Part shown: positions 33,810-42,436 of the stretch, in pieces
How the letters are laid out: the number at the start of each line of letters is the position of its first letter
How positions within the stretch are numbered: position 1 is the first letter of the stretch
The notes under the pieces: generated by a model
The model's input: only the letters and a program-made list of their open reading frames with translations
What the model was told of the DNA's origin: nothing
Database searches by the model: none
NCBI RefSeq assembly: GCF_015690355.1
Contig: NZ_JADPRT010000003.1
Location: 462,474 to 526,473 of the forward strand
Length of the DNA stretch: 64,000 nucleotides
Direction of reading: 5' to 3'
Source: Streptacidiphilus fuscans
GTDB taxonomy: Bacteria > Actinomycetota > Actinomycetes > Streptomycetales > Streptomycetaceae
Made by a program: the position numbers and the translations under genes

Positions 33810-34119
33810 GGCGAGCAGACGCTCCCGCAGGTAGTTGCACTACTTAGGGGCGCGGGGAACTGCGCGACAAGCCACCCAGGGTGGTGAGTCGCCGAGCGTG
33901 CAGGGCCATCCACCCAGGGTGGTTTCTCGCGCAGTTCCCCGCCCCCCCCGGGGGGGGTGGCGCGGGGGGGCGGGCCCCCCCCCCCCCGGGGGGGCGCCCC
34001 CGCCCCCCCCCCCCCCGCCCCTGTTGTGCTTGCTCATCTGCCCATGGTTGCTCACTCGCGGGGGTGAAGTTGGTGGGTAGCCGTATAGCGCCGAGCGGCA
34101 TGCGGAAACGATCCGCCCC
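33810..34119. repeat. Intergenic repeat copy B interrupted by a G/C homopolymer block
   Basis: A GTTGCAC-led element (33834-34023) has type-I arms on both sides: GCGCGGGGAACTGCGCGACA on the left and TTTCTCGCGCAGTTCCCCGC on the right. The right arm should continue GCCCCTG, but this comes only at 34017-34023 after 74 nt of almost pure C/G runs (33943-34016). I see no gene in this stretch; the homopolymer is probably an assembly artefact at a strong hairpin. Confidence 0.75.
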
Positions 34120-35241
34120 GTGCGTCGTCACCTGAGTGTGTTCCTGCTGCTCCTCGCCCTTCTCCTCGCGGGCGCCGCTCCGCCGCCCGCGTTGGCGTCC
34201 GAGCCGCGCGTCGTCGACGACGCCCTGCTCGTCGACAACGGGCCTGCGGCGAACCGGATCACGTTGGTGCTCATCGGGGACGGCTACACCGCCGACGAGC
34301 TCCCGCGCTTCCGCGCGCAGGCCGCGGACACCTGGCGGGCACTCAGTTCCGTGGAGCCGTTCCGGAGTTACGCGGGGCTGTTCGACGTGCGGCGGATCGA
34401 TCTCGTGTCGCCCCGGTCGGGGATCGGCGGCGGTTCGCCGCTCGGCATGCACTTCGGGTGCCAGGGCATGCCGCGGCTGCTCTGCGCGGACGACGACGCC
34501 GTCGCCCGGTACACCGGGGCGCCGGACGGGCCCGAGTACGTCGTCGCGCTGGCCGACTCCGACCGGTACGGCGGGGGCGGAGGGACCGGGGTGACCACGC
34601 TGGCCGCCGGGGCGAGCGGGGCCGGGCTGATCATCCAGCACGAGATGGGACACACCGTCGGCGGTCTCGGCGACGAGTACGACGCCGCTCCCGGAGGGGA
34701 CAGCGACTTCCCCAACGTCTCCTCCGTCGACGCCGACACGCTCGCGGCCACGCACGCCAAGTGGTGGCGCTGGCTGGGCGCGGAGGATCCCACCGGCGGC
34801 GTGGTCGGCGCGTACCGGAGCGCCAACGGGCTGTACCGGCCGACCCAGGACTCGATCATGCGGACCCTGGGTACCACCTACAACCTGCCCTCCCGCGAGG
34901 CGATCATCGAGTCGCTCTACCGTCGCGTCAGCCCCGTCGACACGGTCTCACCCGCCGCCGACGGCAGCGCGGTCGACGTCGGGACGACGCTCCGCGTCGC
35001 GCCCGTGCTCCCCGCCGACGGCAACCGGCTGACGGTCAGCTGGACCGTCGACGGCGGGCCGGCGCCCGGGAGTCTGCTGGGTGAGGGCGGGCTGGCGTTC
35101 GACACCAGGGGGCTGGAGCTGCCGTCGGGGGCGCGGGCGACGGTCCGAGTCACCGTCACCGACCGTACGCCGTGGGTCCGCGACGAGGGCTTCCGGCAGC
35201 AGCGGATGAGCAGGACGTTCAGCTGGGTCGTGGCGGCGTAG
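34120..35241 (+). CDS. Secreted M64-family (IgA peptidase-like) metalloprotease
   Basis: This 373-aa protein has a signal peptide (MRRHLSVFLLLLALLLAGAA, likely cut near ALAS) and an M64 catalytic domain with VLIGDGYTADELPRF and the zinc motif HEMGHTVGGLGDEY (H174, E175, H178), as in Peptidase M64 proteins. A C-terminal Ig-like/beta domain (TVSWTVDGGPAPGS and after) follows. It would be exported and degrade proteins outside the cell; the target is unknown. GTG 34120 begins the signal peptide. Confidence 0.85.
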   Translation: MRRHLSVFLLLLALLLAGAAPPPALASEPRVVDDALLVDNGPAANRITLVLIGDGYTADELPRFRAQAADTWRALSSVEPFRSYAGLFDVRRIDLVSPRSGIGGGSPLGMHFGCQGMPRLLCADDDAVARYTGAPDGPEYVVALADSDRYGGGGGTGVTTLAAGASGAGLIIQHEMGHTVGGLGDEYDAAPGGDSDFPNVSSVDADTLAATHAKWWRWLGAEDPTGGVVGAYRSANGLYRPTQDSIMRTLGTTYNLPSREAIIESLYRRVSPVDTVSPAADGSAVDVGTTLRVAPVLPADGNRLTVSWTVDGGPAPGSLLGEGGLAFDTRGLELPSGARATVRVTVTDRTPWVRDEGFRQQRMSRTFSWVVAA

Positions 35242-35379
35242 CGAGGGTTGTGGCGGTTGTGGAGGCCTGAGCTGGGCAAGGTCAAGTTCTGCTAACGGGC
35301 TGCAGTCACCCTTGGGGGTGACAGGGAGGCATATGAGAGTGTGTGAGAACAGGTAAGCACTGGGGTGGGGAGACACCGA

Positions 35380-36483
35380 GTGGGCGAGCGTAAGCGCGGT
35401 CGGGGCGTGGCGATCAAGGCCGCACTTGCGGGACTGGTCACGCTGGGTGTGGCCGGTGCGTTCGTCGCGCCGACCGCGTTCGGCGCCAGCGCCAACGGGT
35501 CGACCCCGGCGGCGAGTTCGAGCACCGGTGCGAGCGCAGGCGCCAGTGCCGGTGTCGGCGCTGCCGCGACGCCCGGTGCGCCCGGTTCGGGCAGTATGTC
35601 CGTTGCGCCGCGCGTCGCCGCAGTGGCCTCCACCACCTGGAACTCCGCCGCTGCGGCGCAGTTCTGGACTCCAGCGCGCATCGCGGCGGCTCTGCCGGAC
35701 GAGGCGGTCGCGGCCAAGGTCAGCGGTTCCGGCGTCCACGCCGCGGCCACGACCACGACCACGTCCCACGCGGTCACCTCGACGCCGAACGTGGTGGCCC
35801 CGGCCACGATCGCGCACTCGTACCACTTCGGCGGGACGCCGGAGACGGGCATCATCGTCTACCGGTCGAGCAACCTCACCACGCACTACTGCACCGCCAG
35901 CGTGGTCAACAGCGCCGGGCACAACATGATCGTGATGGCCGCCCACTGCAACCCCGGCAGCTGGATGGCCTACGTGCCCGAGTACCAGCACGGCGCGGTC
36001 ACCCAGCCGTACGGGATCTGGGCGGTCACCAAGGTCTTCAAGGACGCGCACTACAGCAGCGGCGAGTCCGACGCGAGCGACTACGACTACGCCTTCGCCC
36101 AGGTCGCGCCGAACTCCCTGGGGCAGCTGATCCAGAACGTGACCGGCGGCTACCACCTCGCCTACACGTCGAGCTACTACCTCTACGTCACCGCCCTCGG
36201 CTACCCGGCTATTTCCTCGGACCCGGCCGACGAGGCCATCCGATGCAGCCCGAACTACCGGACCGGCAAGCTGGCCGGCTACCGGCAGATGGTGCTGTAC
36301 TGCACCGGCTTCTACGGCGGCACCTCGGGCGGTCCGTGGATCACCTACTTCAACGGGACGACGGGCAACCTGATCGGCCTGACCGGCGGTTACGAGGAGG
36401 GCGGCCCGAACAGCTGGATCAGCTACAGCCCGATCTTCGACAGCCGGATCTTCTCGCTGTTCGCCTACGCGCAGACGCACTGA
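35380..36483 (+). CDS. Secreted trypsin-like serine protease
   Basis: This protein of about 367 aa has a basic N-terminus and hydrophobic segment (AIKAALAGLVTLGVAGAFVA), then a low-complexity Ala/Ser/Gly pro-region and a chymotrypsin-fold domain. The triad is visible as VMAAHCN (His), DYDYAFAQV (Asp) and GTSGGPWI (Ser). GTG 35380 is preferred to GTG 35365 because GGGGAGA lies 6 nt upstream. It is exported and probably activated by removal of the pro-region. The M64 protease gene is directly upstream on the same strand. Confidence 0.85.
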   Translation: MGERKRGRGVAIKAALAGLVTLGVAGAFVAPTAFGASANGSTPAASSSTGASAGASAGVGAAATPGAPGSGSMSVAPRVAAVASTTWNSAAAAQFWTPARIAAALPDEAVAAKVSGSGVHAAATTTTTSHAVTSTPNVVAPATIAHSYHFGGTPETGIIVYRSSNLTTHYCTASVVNSAGHNMIVMAAHCNPGSWMAYVPEYQHGAVTQPYGIWAVTKVFKDAHYSSGESDASDYDYAFAQVAPNSLGQLIQNVTGGYHLAYTSSYYLYVTALGYPAISSDPADEAIRCSPNYRTGKLAGYRQMVLYCTGFYGGTSGGPWITYFNGTTGNLIGLTGGYEEGGPNSWISYSPIFDSRIFSLFAYAQTH

Positions 36484-36568
36484 GCCCACGGTCGCCTGCC
36501 CGGCTGATCCCCGGTTGATCCCGGGGCTGAGGAGTACGTCTCACTTTCCAGACGGCAGGAACAGGTCC

Positions 36569-36583
36569 AAAGGTCCTACCTTT
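36569..36583 (+). promoter_or_regulatory. Palindrome just upstream of the MFS gene
   Basis: AAAGGTCCTACCTTT is a perfect palindrome with arms AAAGGT/ACCTTT, 15 nt before ATG 36598 in a region with no clear ribosome site. It has the size of a GntR- or TetR-type operator; the regulator is unknown. Confidence 0.5.
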
Positions 36584-36597
36584 AAGCTGTCGGCATC

Positions 36598-38043
36598 ATG
36601 TCTGCTGCCGAGCCTGCCGCCGCGTCCGGTCCTCCTGCCACCGCGACCACCGCCGCCGACGCGCCGGTCGTCGTCCGGCGGGAGCCGCCGGGCGGGCGGG
36701 GCGCGTGGACCGCGTGGGGCATCGGCGTCACCGTCTACGTCCTGGCGGTGGTGCACCGGACCAGCCTCGGCGTCGCCGGTCTGGACGCGGCTGCCCGCTT
36801 CGGCATCAACGCGTCGGCGCTGTCGACCTTCTCCATCCTGCAGGTGCTCGTCTACGCGGGCATGCAGATACCGGTCGGCCTGCTGGTCGACCGCTACGGC
36901 CCGCGCCGGATCCTCAGCGCGGGTCTGGTGCTGCTCACGGCCGGTCAGCTGGGCTTCGCGCTGGCCACCTCGTTCACCCCGGCGCTGCTCGCGCGCGGCG
37001 TGCTGGGCTGCGGCGACGCGATGACCTTCGTCAGCGTGCTGCGGATCGGCGCGCGCTGGTTCCCTGCCTTCCGCAACCCCTTCATCGCCCAGCTGACCGG
37101 CCTGGTTGGCACGATCGGCAACCTGGTCACCACGCTGGTGCTCTCGCAGGTCCTGCACAGCGCGGGCTGGACGCCGACCTTCGGCACCACCGCGCTCTTC
37201 GGCGTGGTCGTGTTGGCCGTGGTCGTCCTCGGTCTGCGTGAGACGCCGGACAGCGCGCCTCGCGAGTCGCTGTTCGCGCGGCGTGCGGGCGGGGGCCCGG
37301 CGGGGGGCGCTGGGGGCGCGGCGCGTCCGGCGGGTTTCTCGCTGCGCGACCAGATCCGGGTGAGCTGGCGGGAGCCGGGCACCCGGCTGGGCATGTGGGT
37401 GCACTTCACCACGGCGTTCCCGGCGTCGAGCTTCCTGCTGTTGTGGGGGATGCCGTTCCTGATGAACAGTCAGGGCATGACCCGCGCGGAGGCGGGCGGG
37501 ATGCTCAGCCTGGTGATCCTCAGCGGCATGGGCTTCGCGGTCCTCTTCGGCCAGCTGATGTCCCGCAGGCCGGGTCTGCGGACGCCGACGGTCTTCGCGG
37601 TGGTGCTGGGCACGGGTTCGGTCTGGGCCGCGGTGCTGCTGTGGCCGGGCGGCGGTGGGCACGTGCCGCTGTGGCTGCTGCTGCTCCTGGTCGTGGTGAT
37701 GGGCAGCAACGGCCCCGCGTCCCTGATCGGCCTCGACTACGCCCGCCCGGTCAACCCGCCGGAGCGGGTCGGCACGGCCTCCGGCATCGTCAACATGGGC
37801 GGCTTCATCGCCGCGGTCATCGCGCTGTTCCTGATCGGCTTCGTCCTCGACCTAGCCACACCGGGCGGCGGCACGGACTACACGCCTGCGGCGTTCCGCG
37901 CGGCGTTCGCCACGCTGTACGCGCCGATGGCGCTGGGGCTCTTCCAGATCCTCCGCCTCCGCGCTCGCGCGCTGGCCCGCGAACGGGAAGTTGCACTGTC
38001 TGGGGGCGCGAGGAACTGCGCGACAAGCCACCCTGCGAGGTAG
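36598..38043 (+). CDS. MFS transporter (nitrate/cyanate-porter-like or ACS-type)
   Basis: This 481-aa protein has 12 predicted helices, with motif A-like LLVDRYGPRRILSAGLV and the long central loop ARRAGGGPAGGAGG. It resembles MFS anion/organic-acid or general substrate porters of the NarK/CynX kind, but the substrate is not defined. The last 17 residues (VALSGGARNCATSHPAR) are encoded by intergenic repeat copy C, whose left end starts exactly at the GTT codon at 37990. The native C-terminus was therefore replaced or extended by the repeat. Confidence 0.85.
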   Translation: MSAAEPAAASGPPATATTAADAPVVVRREPPGGRGAWTAWGIGVTVYVLAVVHRTSLGVAGLDAAARFGINASALSTFSILQVLVYAGMQIPVGLLVDRYGPRRILSAGLVLLTAGQLGFALATSFTPALLARGVLGCGDAMTFVSVLRIGARWFPAFRNPFIAQLTGLVGTIGNLVTTLVLSQVLHSAGWTPTFGTTALFGVVVLAVVVLGLRETPDSAPRESLFARRAGGGPAGGAGGAARPAGFSLRDQIRVSWREPGTRLGMWVHFTTAFPASSFLLLWGMPFLMNSQGMTRAEAGGMLSLVILSGMGFAVLFGQLMSRRPGLRTPTVFAVVLGTGSVWAAVLLWPGGGGHVPLWLLLLLVVVMGSNGPASLIGLDYARPVNPPERVGTASGIVNMGGFIAAVIALFLIGFVLDLATPGGGTDYTPAAFRAAFATLYAPMALGLFQILRLRARALAREREVALSGGARNCATSHPAR

Positions 38044-38144
38044 AGCCCCGAACGCGCAGGGCCATCCGCTCGTGAGTGGTTGCTCGCGCCCACGCGGCGG
38101 AGCCGCAATTCAGCGGAGCCCCGCGCCCCCAGGCAGAGTGCAAC
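37990..38144. repeat. Streptomyces-type intergenic inverted repeat, copy C
   Basis: Outer arms GTTGCACT-GGGGGCGCG (left) and CGCGCCCCC-AGTGCAAC (right) pair; a type-I left arm GAGGAACTGCGCGACAAGCC is matched to a type-II right arm (CGCGGCGGAGCCGCA). It overlaps the end of the MFS gene and lies between convergent MFS and mycothiol-isomerase-like genes. Confidence 0.85.
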
Positions 38145-38165
38145 GTCCCCCGTGTCGAAGTGTCC

Positions 38166-38999
38166 TCAGGGTGTGACCGAGAAGTTGTCCAGGATGCGGT
38201 GCGCCAGCACCTCGTCGCCCTCGGACTTCACGTCCGCCGTCGACGGGGAGATCCGGCCGCACGCGAGGCGGGCGTACGTCTCCCAGTCCATGCTGAACCG
38301 CGCCGCAGGCGCCAGCGGCACCATGGCGTCGACACTGCCGCGGCCGGACTCGTCGACGTGGACGGAGGTCATGAACTCCTGCGCGCCGTGGACGTCGAAG
38401 ACGACCGTGGAGCCCGCGGGCGCGCCCGCCAGCTTCGCGACGGCGCGGGGCAGCAGCTCGACCAGGTAGTCGCGGGTGATGCCCGCTGCCGCGCTGTCCA
38501 GGTCGCCGGGAGCGCGGAGCGCCCTGCGGATGTCCTGCTCGTGGGTCCAGACGTCGAAGACGCGGGTGCGGAGCAGCTGGTGGTAGGGGATCTCCCGGCT
38601 GTACGGGCCCATCGGCCAGCGGACCTCGTCCGTCGGCTCGTAGCGCGTGCCGCGCAGCGCGCGGGACCTGCGGATGATCGTGTACTCCAGCTCCGCGGTC
38701 ATCTCCGGGGCCGTGTGGCAGCGCCGCTTGTCGACCGGCACCTCGCAGTAGCGGGTGAACTCGTCGACCACGTGCCGCAGGTCGCGGGGCAGGGTGTGGA
38801 TCGGTCGGGGGTCGCCCAGCAGCTCCAGCTCCATGCCTATGACGTGGGAGACCACGTCGCGGACGGACCAGCCGGGGCACTCGGTGGGGCGGTTCCACTC
38901 TCCCTCACTGAGCGGGGTGACCAGCTCGGATATGGCCTCGATGGACTGGGTCCAGGCATCGGCGTATGCCTGAACCGTCTGCTTGTCGGTCACGTTCAC
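38166..38999 (-). CDS. Mycothiol-dependent maleylpyruvate isomerase-like (DinB-superfamily) protein
   Basis: This 277-aa protein has an N-terminal DinB/MDMPI four-helix region (AWTQSIEAISELVTPLSEGEW, CPGWSVRDVVSHVIGMELELL, with the metal-site His in VSHVIG), a central RTRVFDVWTHEQDIRRAL holding the other His, and a C-terminal SCP2-like/MDMPI_C domain (GSTVVFDVHGAQEFMTSVHV). Family members use mycothiol in isomerisation or conjugation of small electrophiles. The substrate here is unknown. GTG 38999 is used; GTG 38993 is close by. Confidence 0.85.
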   Translation of the reverse strand: MNVTDKQTVQAYADAWTQSIEAISELVTPLSEGEWNRPTECPGWSVRDVVSHVIGMELELLGDPRPIHTLPRDLRHVVDEFTRYCEVPVDKRRCHTAPEMTAELEYTIIRRSRALRGTRYEPTDEVRWPMGPYSREIPYHQLLRTRVFDVWTHEQDIRRALRAPGDLDSAAAGITRDYLVELLPRAVAKLAGAPAGSTVVFDVHGAQEFMTSVHVDESGRGSVDAMVPLAPAARFSMDWETYARLACGRISPSTADVKSEGDEVLAHRILDNFSVTP

Positions 39000-39122
39000 G
39001 ACCCCTCGGGCGGTGCAGCCAATTGCGCTATCGGCACGTTACGCTGCCTGCTGTCCCCAGGTCAGCGCTTTCCGGTGTTGATCGGTCTTGATCGTAGGGC
39101 CCCTGACGGAGTGGGTGGTACG

Positions 39123-39914
39123 GTGCGCGCTTCTCTTGTCCAGATCGATGTCAACGAAGCGGAGTCCGTGGACGACCGCAGGGCGCGCGTGGCCGCGCTG
39201 GTGCGGGCCCAGCGCGGGGCGGACCTGGTGGTGCTGCCGGAGCTGTGGAACCTCGGCGGATTCGCCTACGACGCGTGGCAGCCGGGCGCGGAGCCGCTGG
39301 ACGGGCCGACCGCGGAGGCGATGTCCGCCGCGGCAAAGGAAGCGAACGTCTGGCTGCACGCCGGGTCGATGGTGGAACGCGACCCCGACGGGCCGCTGTT
39401 CAACACCTCGCTGCTCTTCGCACCGGACGGCGAACTGCATGCCGTCTACCGCAAGATCCACCGCTTCGGCTTCGACAGCGGAGAGGCGGCGCTGATGGCG
39501 GCCGGGCAGGAGGTCTGCGTCGTCGACACGCCGTTCGGGCGGATGGGGCTGGCGACCTGCTACGACCTGCGCTTCCCTGAGCTGTTCCGGGCGATGCTGG
39601 ACCGAGGCGCGGAGCTGTTCGTCGTCCCGGCGGCGTGGCCGGCCCGGCGGGCCGAGCACTGGGCGCTGCTGGCCCGCGCCCGCGCGGTGGAGGAGCAGGC
39701 CCTCGTCCTGGCCTGCAACACCGCGGGCACCCACGGGGGCGTCCCGCAGGCGGGCCGCAGCGTCGTGGTCGATCCGTGGGGCGCGGTCCTGGCGGAGGCG
39801 AACGGTGGTGAGTCGGGCAGCTCGGAGGAGGTGCTGACGGTCGACCTCGACCCGTCGGTCGTCGCCCGCACGCGCGAGGAGTTCCCGGTGCTGCGGGACC
39901 GTCAGAAGTGGTGA
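39123..39914 (+). CDS. Carbon-nitrogen hydrolase (nitrilase-superfamily amidase)
   Basis: This 263-aa nitrilase-superfamily protein has its Glu-Lys-Cys triad at E40 (VVLPELWN), K111 (YRKIHRFGF) and C146 (LATCYDLRFPELF). The IHRFGFDSGE segment is like amidases acting on omega-amides (Nit2/YafV type) or carbamoyl compounds. It would hydrolyse a small amide in the cytoplasm. GTG 39123 is the probable start; it is divergent from the isomerase-like gene with a gap of 123 nt. Confidence 0.9.
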   Translation: MRASLVQIDVNEAESVDDRRARVAALVRAQRGADLVVLPELWNLGGFAYDAWQPGAEPLDGPTAEAMSAAAKEANVWLHAGSMVERDPDGPLFNTSLLFAPDGELHAVYRKIHRFGFDSGEAALMAAGQEVCVVDTPFGRMGLATCYDLRFPELFRAMLDRGAELFVVPAAWPARRAEHWALLARARAVEEQALVLACNTAGTHGGVPQAGRSVVVDPWGAVLAEANGGESGSSEEVLTVDLDPSVVARTREEFPVLRDRQKW

Positions 39915-40081
39915 CCGGTACCGGAACCGTGGGAAGTGGCAGGAAGCTGTCACTGTGTTCACCATTGCCACTGACGCCAGTGGTGGCAGATTGGCGCATG
40001 ATCCTCTGACGTCGCACTGATCAGCCGCGCTCTCACCGGATTCTGGTTGGCCTGCGGACGACATTGCGGTAAATGTGATGA

Positions 40082-41374
40082 GTGCCTGACAAAACAGCGT
40101 CCCTCGCGACGCCTCTCCCCTCACAGGCGCGCTCGTCGCTGTGGCGCCATCGTGACTTCATGCTGCTCTGGGGCGGCGGTGCGGCCAGCGACCTCGGTTC
40201 GGCCGTTTCCACGTTGCTCATACCGCTGATGGCTGTTCAGAGTGTTGGCGCGACCACGTTCCAGGTCGCCATGCTGAGCCTGGCCCGCCGACTCCCCGCG
40301 GCGGTCTTCTCACTGCCGGCGGGGGTCCTGGTGGACCGGTTGCGCAAGCGCCGGCTGATGCTCTGGTGTCAGATCCTGTGCGCGCTGGCCATCGGTTCGG
40401 TGCCCGTCGTCGCCTTCCTCGGGCACGTCCACCTCTGGCAGCTCTACGTCGTCACCGCGGTGGTGGGCAGCATCACCGTCTTCTTCGGCATCGCCGACCT
40501 CAGCTACCTGCCCCACGTGCTGACGCGTGACCAACTGGTCGACGGCAACGGCAAACTGAACGCCACCGAGACCGCCTCCGACTCGGCGGGCCCGGCGCTC
40601 GGCGCGCTGCTCGCCGGCGTGGTGACGGCCGGACGGGCCGTCGCCGTGGACGCGGTCTCCTACGTGATCTCCGCCGTCACGCTGGTGCTGATGCGAGCGC
40701 CGGACCCGCGTCCGGAGCCGGACCGGACCCGGACCGCGCCCGTCAGCTTTCGCGTGGCGATGACCGAGGGCCTGCGCTTCGCGTGGCGCAACCCCGTGCT
40801 GCGGGCGATCATCTGCTGCACCGCGACGGCGAACCTGGGCATCATCGCCGTGGGGAGCCTGGAGGTGGTCTACCTCGTCCGCGGCCTGAACACCTCGGGG
40901 CCGCTCGTGGGTGTGGTGATCGGCACCGGCGTGCTCGGCGGGTTCGCCGGCAGTCTGCTGGCCAAGCCGTTGGCCGCGCGGGTGGGCAACGCCCGGCTGA
41001 TGTGGGTGTCGTTGATCGTCTGTGCCCCCTTCGCGCTGCTGATGCCGTTGGCGGGCCCCGGCGTGGGACTGATCCTGTACTCGCTCGGATGGGGCGTCTT
41101 CAACGCGGGCGGCGCCGTCTACCAGACCGCGCAGATGGCCTACCGGCAGTCGAGCATCCCCAAGGAGATCCTCGGCCGGGTCAACGCCGGTATCCGCTGG
41201 GTGGTCTGGAGCACGATGCCGCTCGGCGCGCTGCTCGGCGGTGTGGTGGGCACCTGGCTCGGGCTCCGCACCGCGCTCTGGGTCGCTACCGGCTTCCTCG
41301 CTGTGACCGGTCTGTGGCTGCTCGCCTCGCCGCTGCGCGGCTGGCGGGACATTCCGGAGAGTCAGGCCGGCTGA
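40082..41374 (+). CDS. MFS exporter, paralogue of the island transporter
   Basis: This 430-aa protein has 12 helices, motif A loop GVLVDRLRKRRLMLWCQI and the block TRDQLVDGNGKLNATETASDSAGPALG shared with the exporter at 18948-20276. It is EntS/MFS_3-like and probably exports a siderophore, drug or metabolite. GTG 40082 starts the protein. It stands alone with a palindromic CCACTG-ACGC-CAGTGG (39968-39983) upstream. Confidence 0.88.
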   Translation: MPDKTASLATPLPSQARSSLWRHRDFMLLWGGGAASDLGSAVSTLLIPLMAVQSVGATTFQVAMLSLARRLPAAVFSLPAGVLVDRLRKRRLMLWCQILCALAIGSVPVVAFLGHVHLWQLYVVTAVVGSITVFFGIADLSYLPHVLTRDQLVDGNGKLNATETASDSAGPALGALLAGVVTAGRAVAVDAVSYVISAVTLVLMRAPDPRPEPDRTRTAPVSFRVAMTEGLRFAWRNPVLRAIICCTATANLGIIAVGSLEVVYLVRGLNTSGPLVGVVIGTGVLGGFAGSLLAKPLAARVGNARLMWVSLIVCAPFALLMPLAGPGVGLILYSLGWGVFNAGGAVYQTAQMAYRQSSIPKEILGRVNAGIRWVVWSTMPLGALLGGVVGTWLGLRTALWVATGFLAVTGLWLLASPLRGWRDIPESQAG

Positions 41375-41382
41375 GCCGAGCG

Positions 41383-42366
41383 TCAGGCCCGCTGATCCGT
41401 ACGGGCGTTGCGCTGGTTGTGCGTCGACCGGATCAGTGAGAGCAGCTCGCGGGCGGGCCCCTTGGGCTTCGCGCCCTTGGGCCAGACCGCGCGCAGCGGG
41501 CGTTCCAGCACCAGGTCGGCCACGGGCACGGCGACCAGCCGCCCTGCGGCCAGATCGTCGGCCACCGCGAGTTCGCTGACCACGGCCGGCCCCGCGCCGC
41601 TGGTGGCGGCCGACTTGAGCGCCGTCGTCGACGCGAGCGTGAGCAGTGGCTCGGCCAGTCCGCCGGCGGGAGCGAGAGCCGCGTCCAGCACCTCCCGGGT
41701 GCCGCTTCCCTGCTCGCGCAGGATCAGCGGGGTGGAGGCGACCTCGGCCGGGGAGAGCGGGGTGCGCCGCCGCGCCCACCGGTGCGTGGGGGAGACGAGC
41801 ACCAGCAGGCGGTCGCGTGCGACGACCACGCCGTCCAGGCCCGTCGGGATCCGCACGCCCTCGACGAAGCCGAGGTCGGCCTCGCCGTCGAGGATGTGCG
41901 CGGCCACCTCGGTCGAGTTCGCCGCGCGCAGGGTCACGGCCGTTCCGGGCAGCGCCGCGTGCAGGGCCAGCAGCCAGCCGGGCATCAGGTACTCCGCGAC
42001 GGTCAGGCTCGCCGAGACCCGCAGCCGTGCGTCCCGGCGTTCACGCAGTGCCGAGATCCCGGCGTCGAGGGCCTGGGCCGCGCCCACCACCTGCGCCGCC
42101 CACTCGGCGACGAGCGCCCCGGCCTCGGTGGGCCGGGAGCCCCGCGGGGAGCGCTCCAGCAGGGTGACGCCGATCTGCCGCTCCATGGCCGCGATCCGGG
42201 CCGAGGCGGCAGGCTGGGTGATGCCCAGCTCGGCCGCCGCCCGGCCGAGGCTGCCGAGCCGGACCACGGCCAGCAGCAGCGCCAGCGCGCCGAGCTCCGG
42301 CACGTGTGGGGAGAGCGGGATGTTGGCCAGGGCTGGGGTCGGGGCCGTGGCTGGGGTCGAGCTCAT
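41383..42366 (-). CDS. LysR-family transcriptional regulator
   Basis: This 327-aa protein has an N-terminal winged HTH (LGALALLLAVVRLGSLGRAAAELGITQPAASARIAAMERQIG at about 25-66, given in part) and a periplasmic-binding-like effector domain (LRVSASLTVAEYLMPGWL onward). It is divergent from the TDT transporter, the usual arrangement for a LysR activator of that neighbour. The 70-nt gap contains TCCCC-ATC-GGGGA, a likely binding site. The inducer is unknown. Confidence 0.92.
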   Translation of the reverse strand: MSSTPATAPTPALANIPLSPHVPELGALALLLAVVRLGSLGRAAAELGITQPAASARIAAMERQIGVTLLERSPRGSRPTEAGALVAEWAAQVVGAAQALDAGISALRERRDARLRVSASLTVAEYLMPGWLLALHAALPGTAVTLRAANSTEVAAHILDGEADLGFVEGVRIPTGLDGVVVARDRLLVLVSPTHRWARRRTPLSPAEVASTPLILREQGSGTREVLDAALAPAGGLAEPLLTLASTTALKSAATSGAGPAVVSELAVADDLAAGRLVAVPVADLVLERPLRAVWPKGAKPKGPARELLSLIRSTHNQRNARTDQRA

Positions 42367-42380
42367 AGCGTCAGCTTATG

Positions 42381-42393
42381 TCCCCATCGGGGA
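42381..42393. promoter_or_regulatory. Inverted repeat TCCCC-ATC-GGGGA between LysR and TDT genes
   Basis: Perfect 5-bp arms around ATC in the divergent region, 15 nt upstream of the LysR start and 44 nt upstream of the transporter start. Likely LysR-type operator (T-N11-A like). Confidence 0.55.
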
Positions 42394-42436
42394 TTGATCC
42401 CTACCGGCGGCGACGCGCAGGAACGACGGTGGAGAC

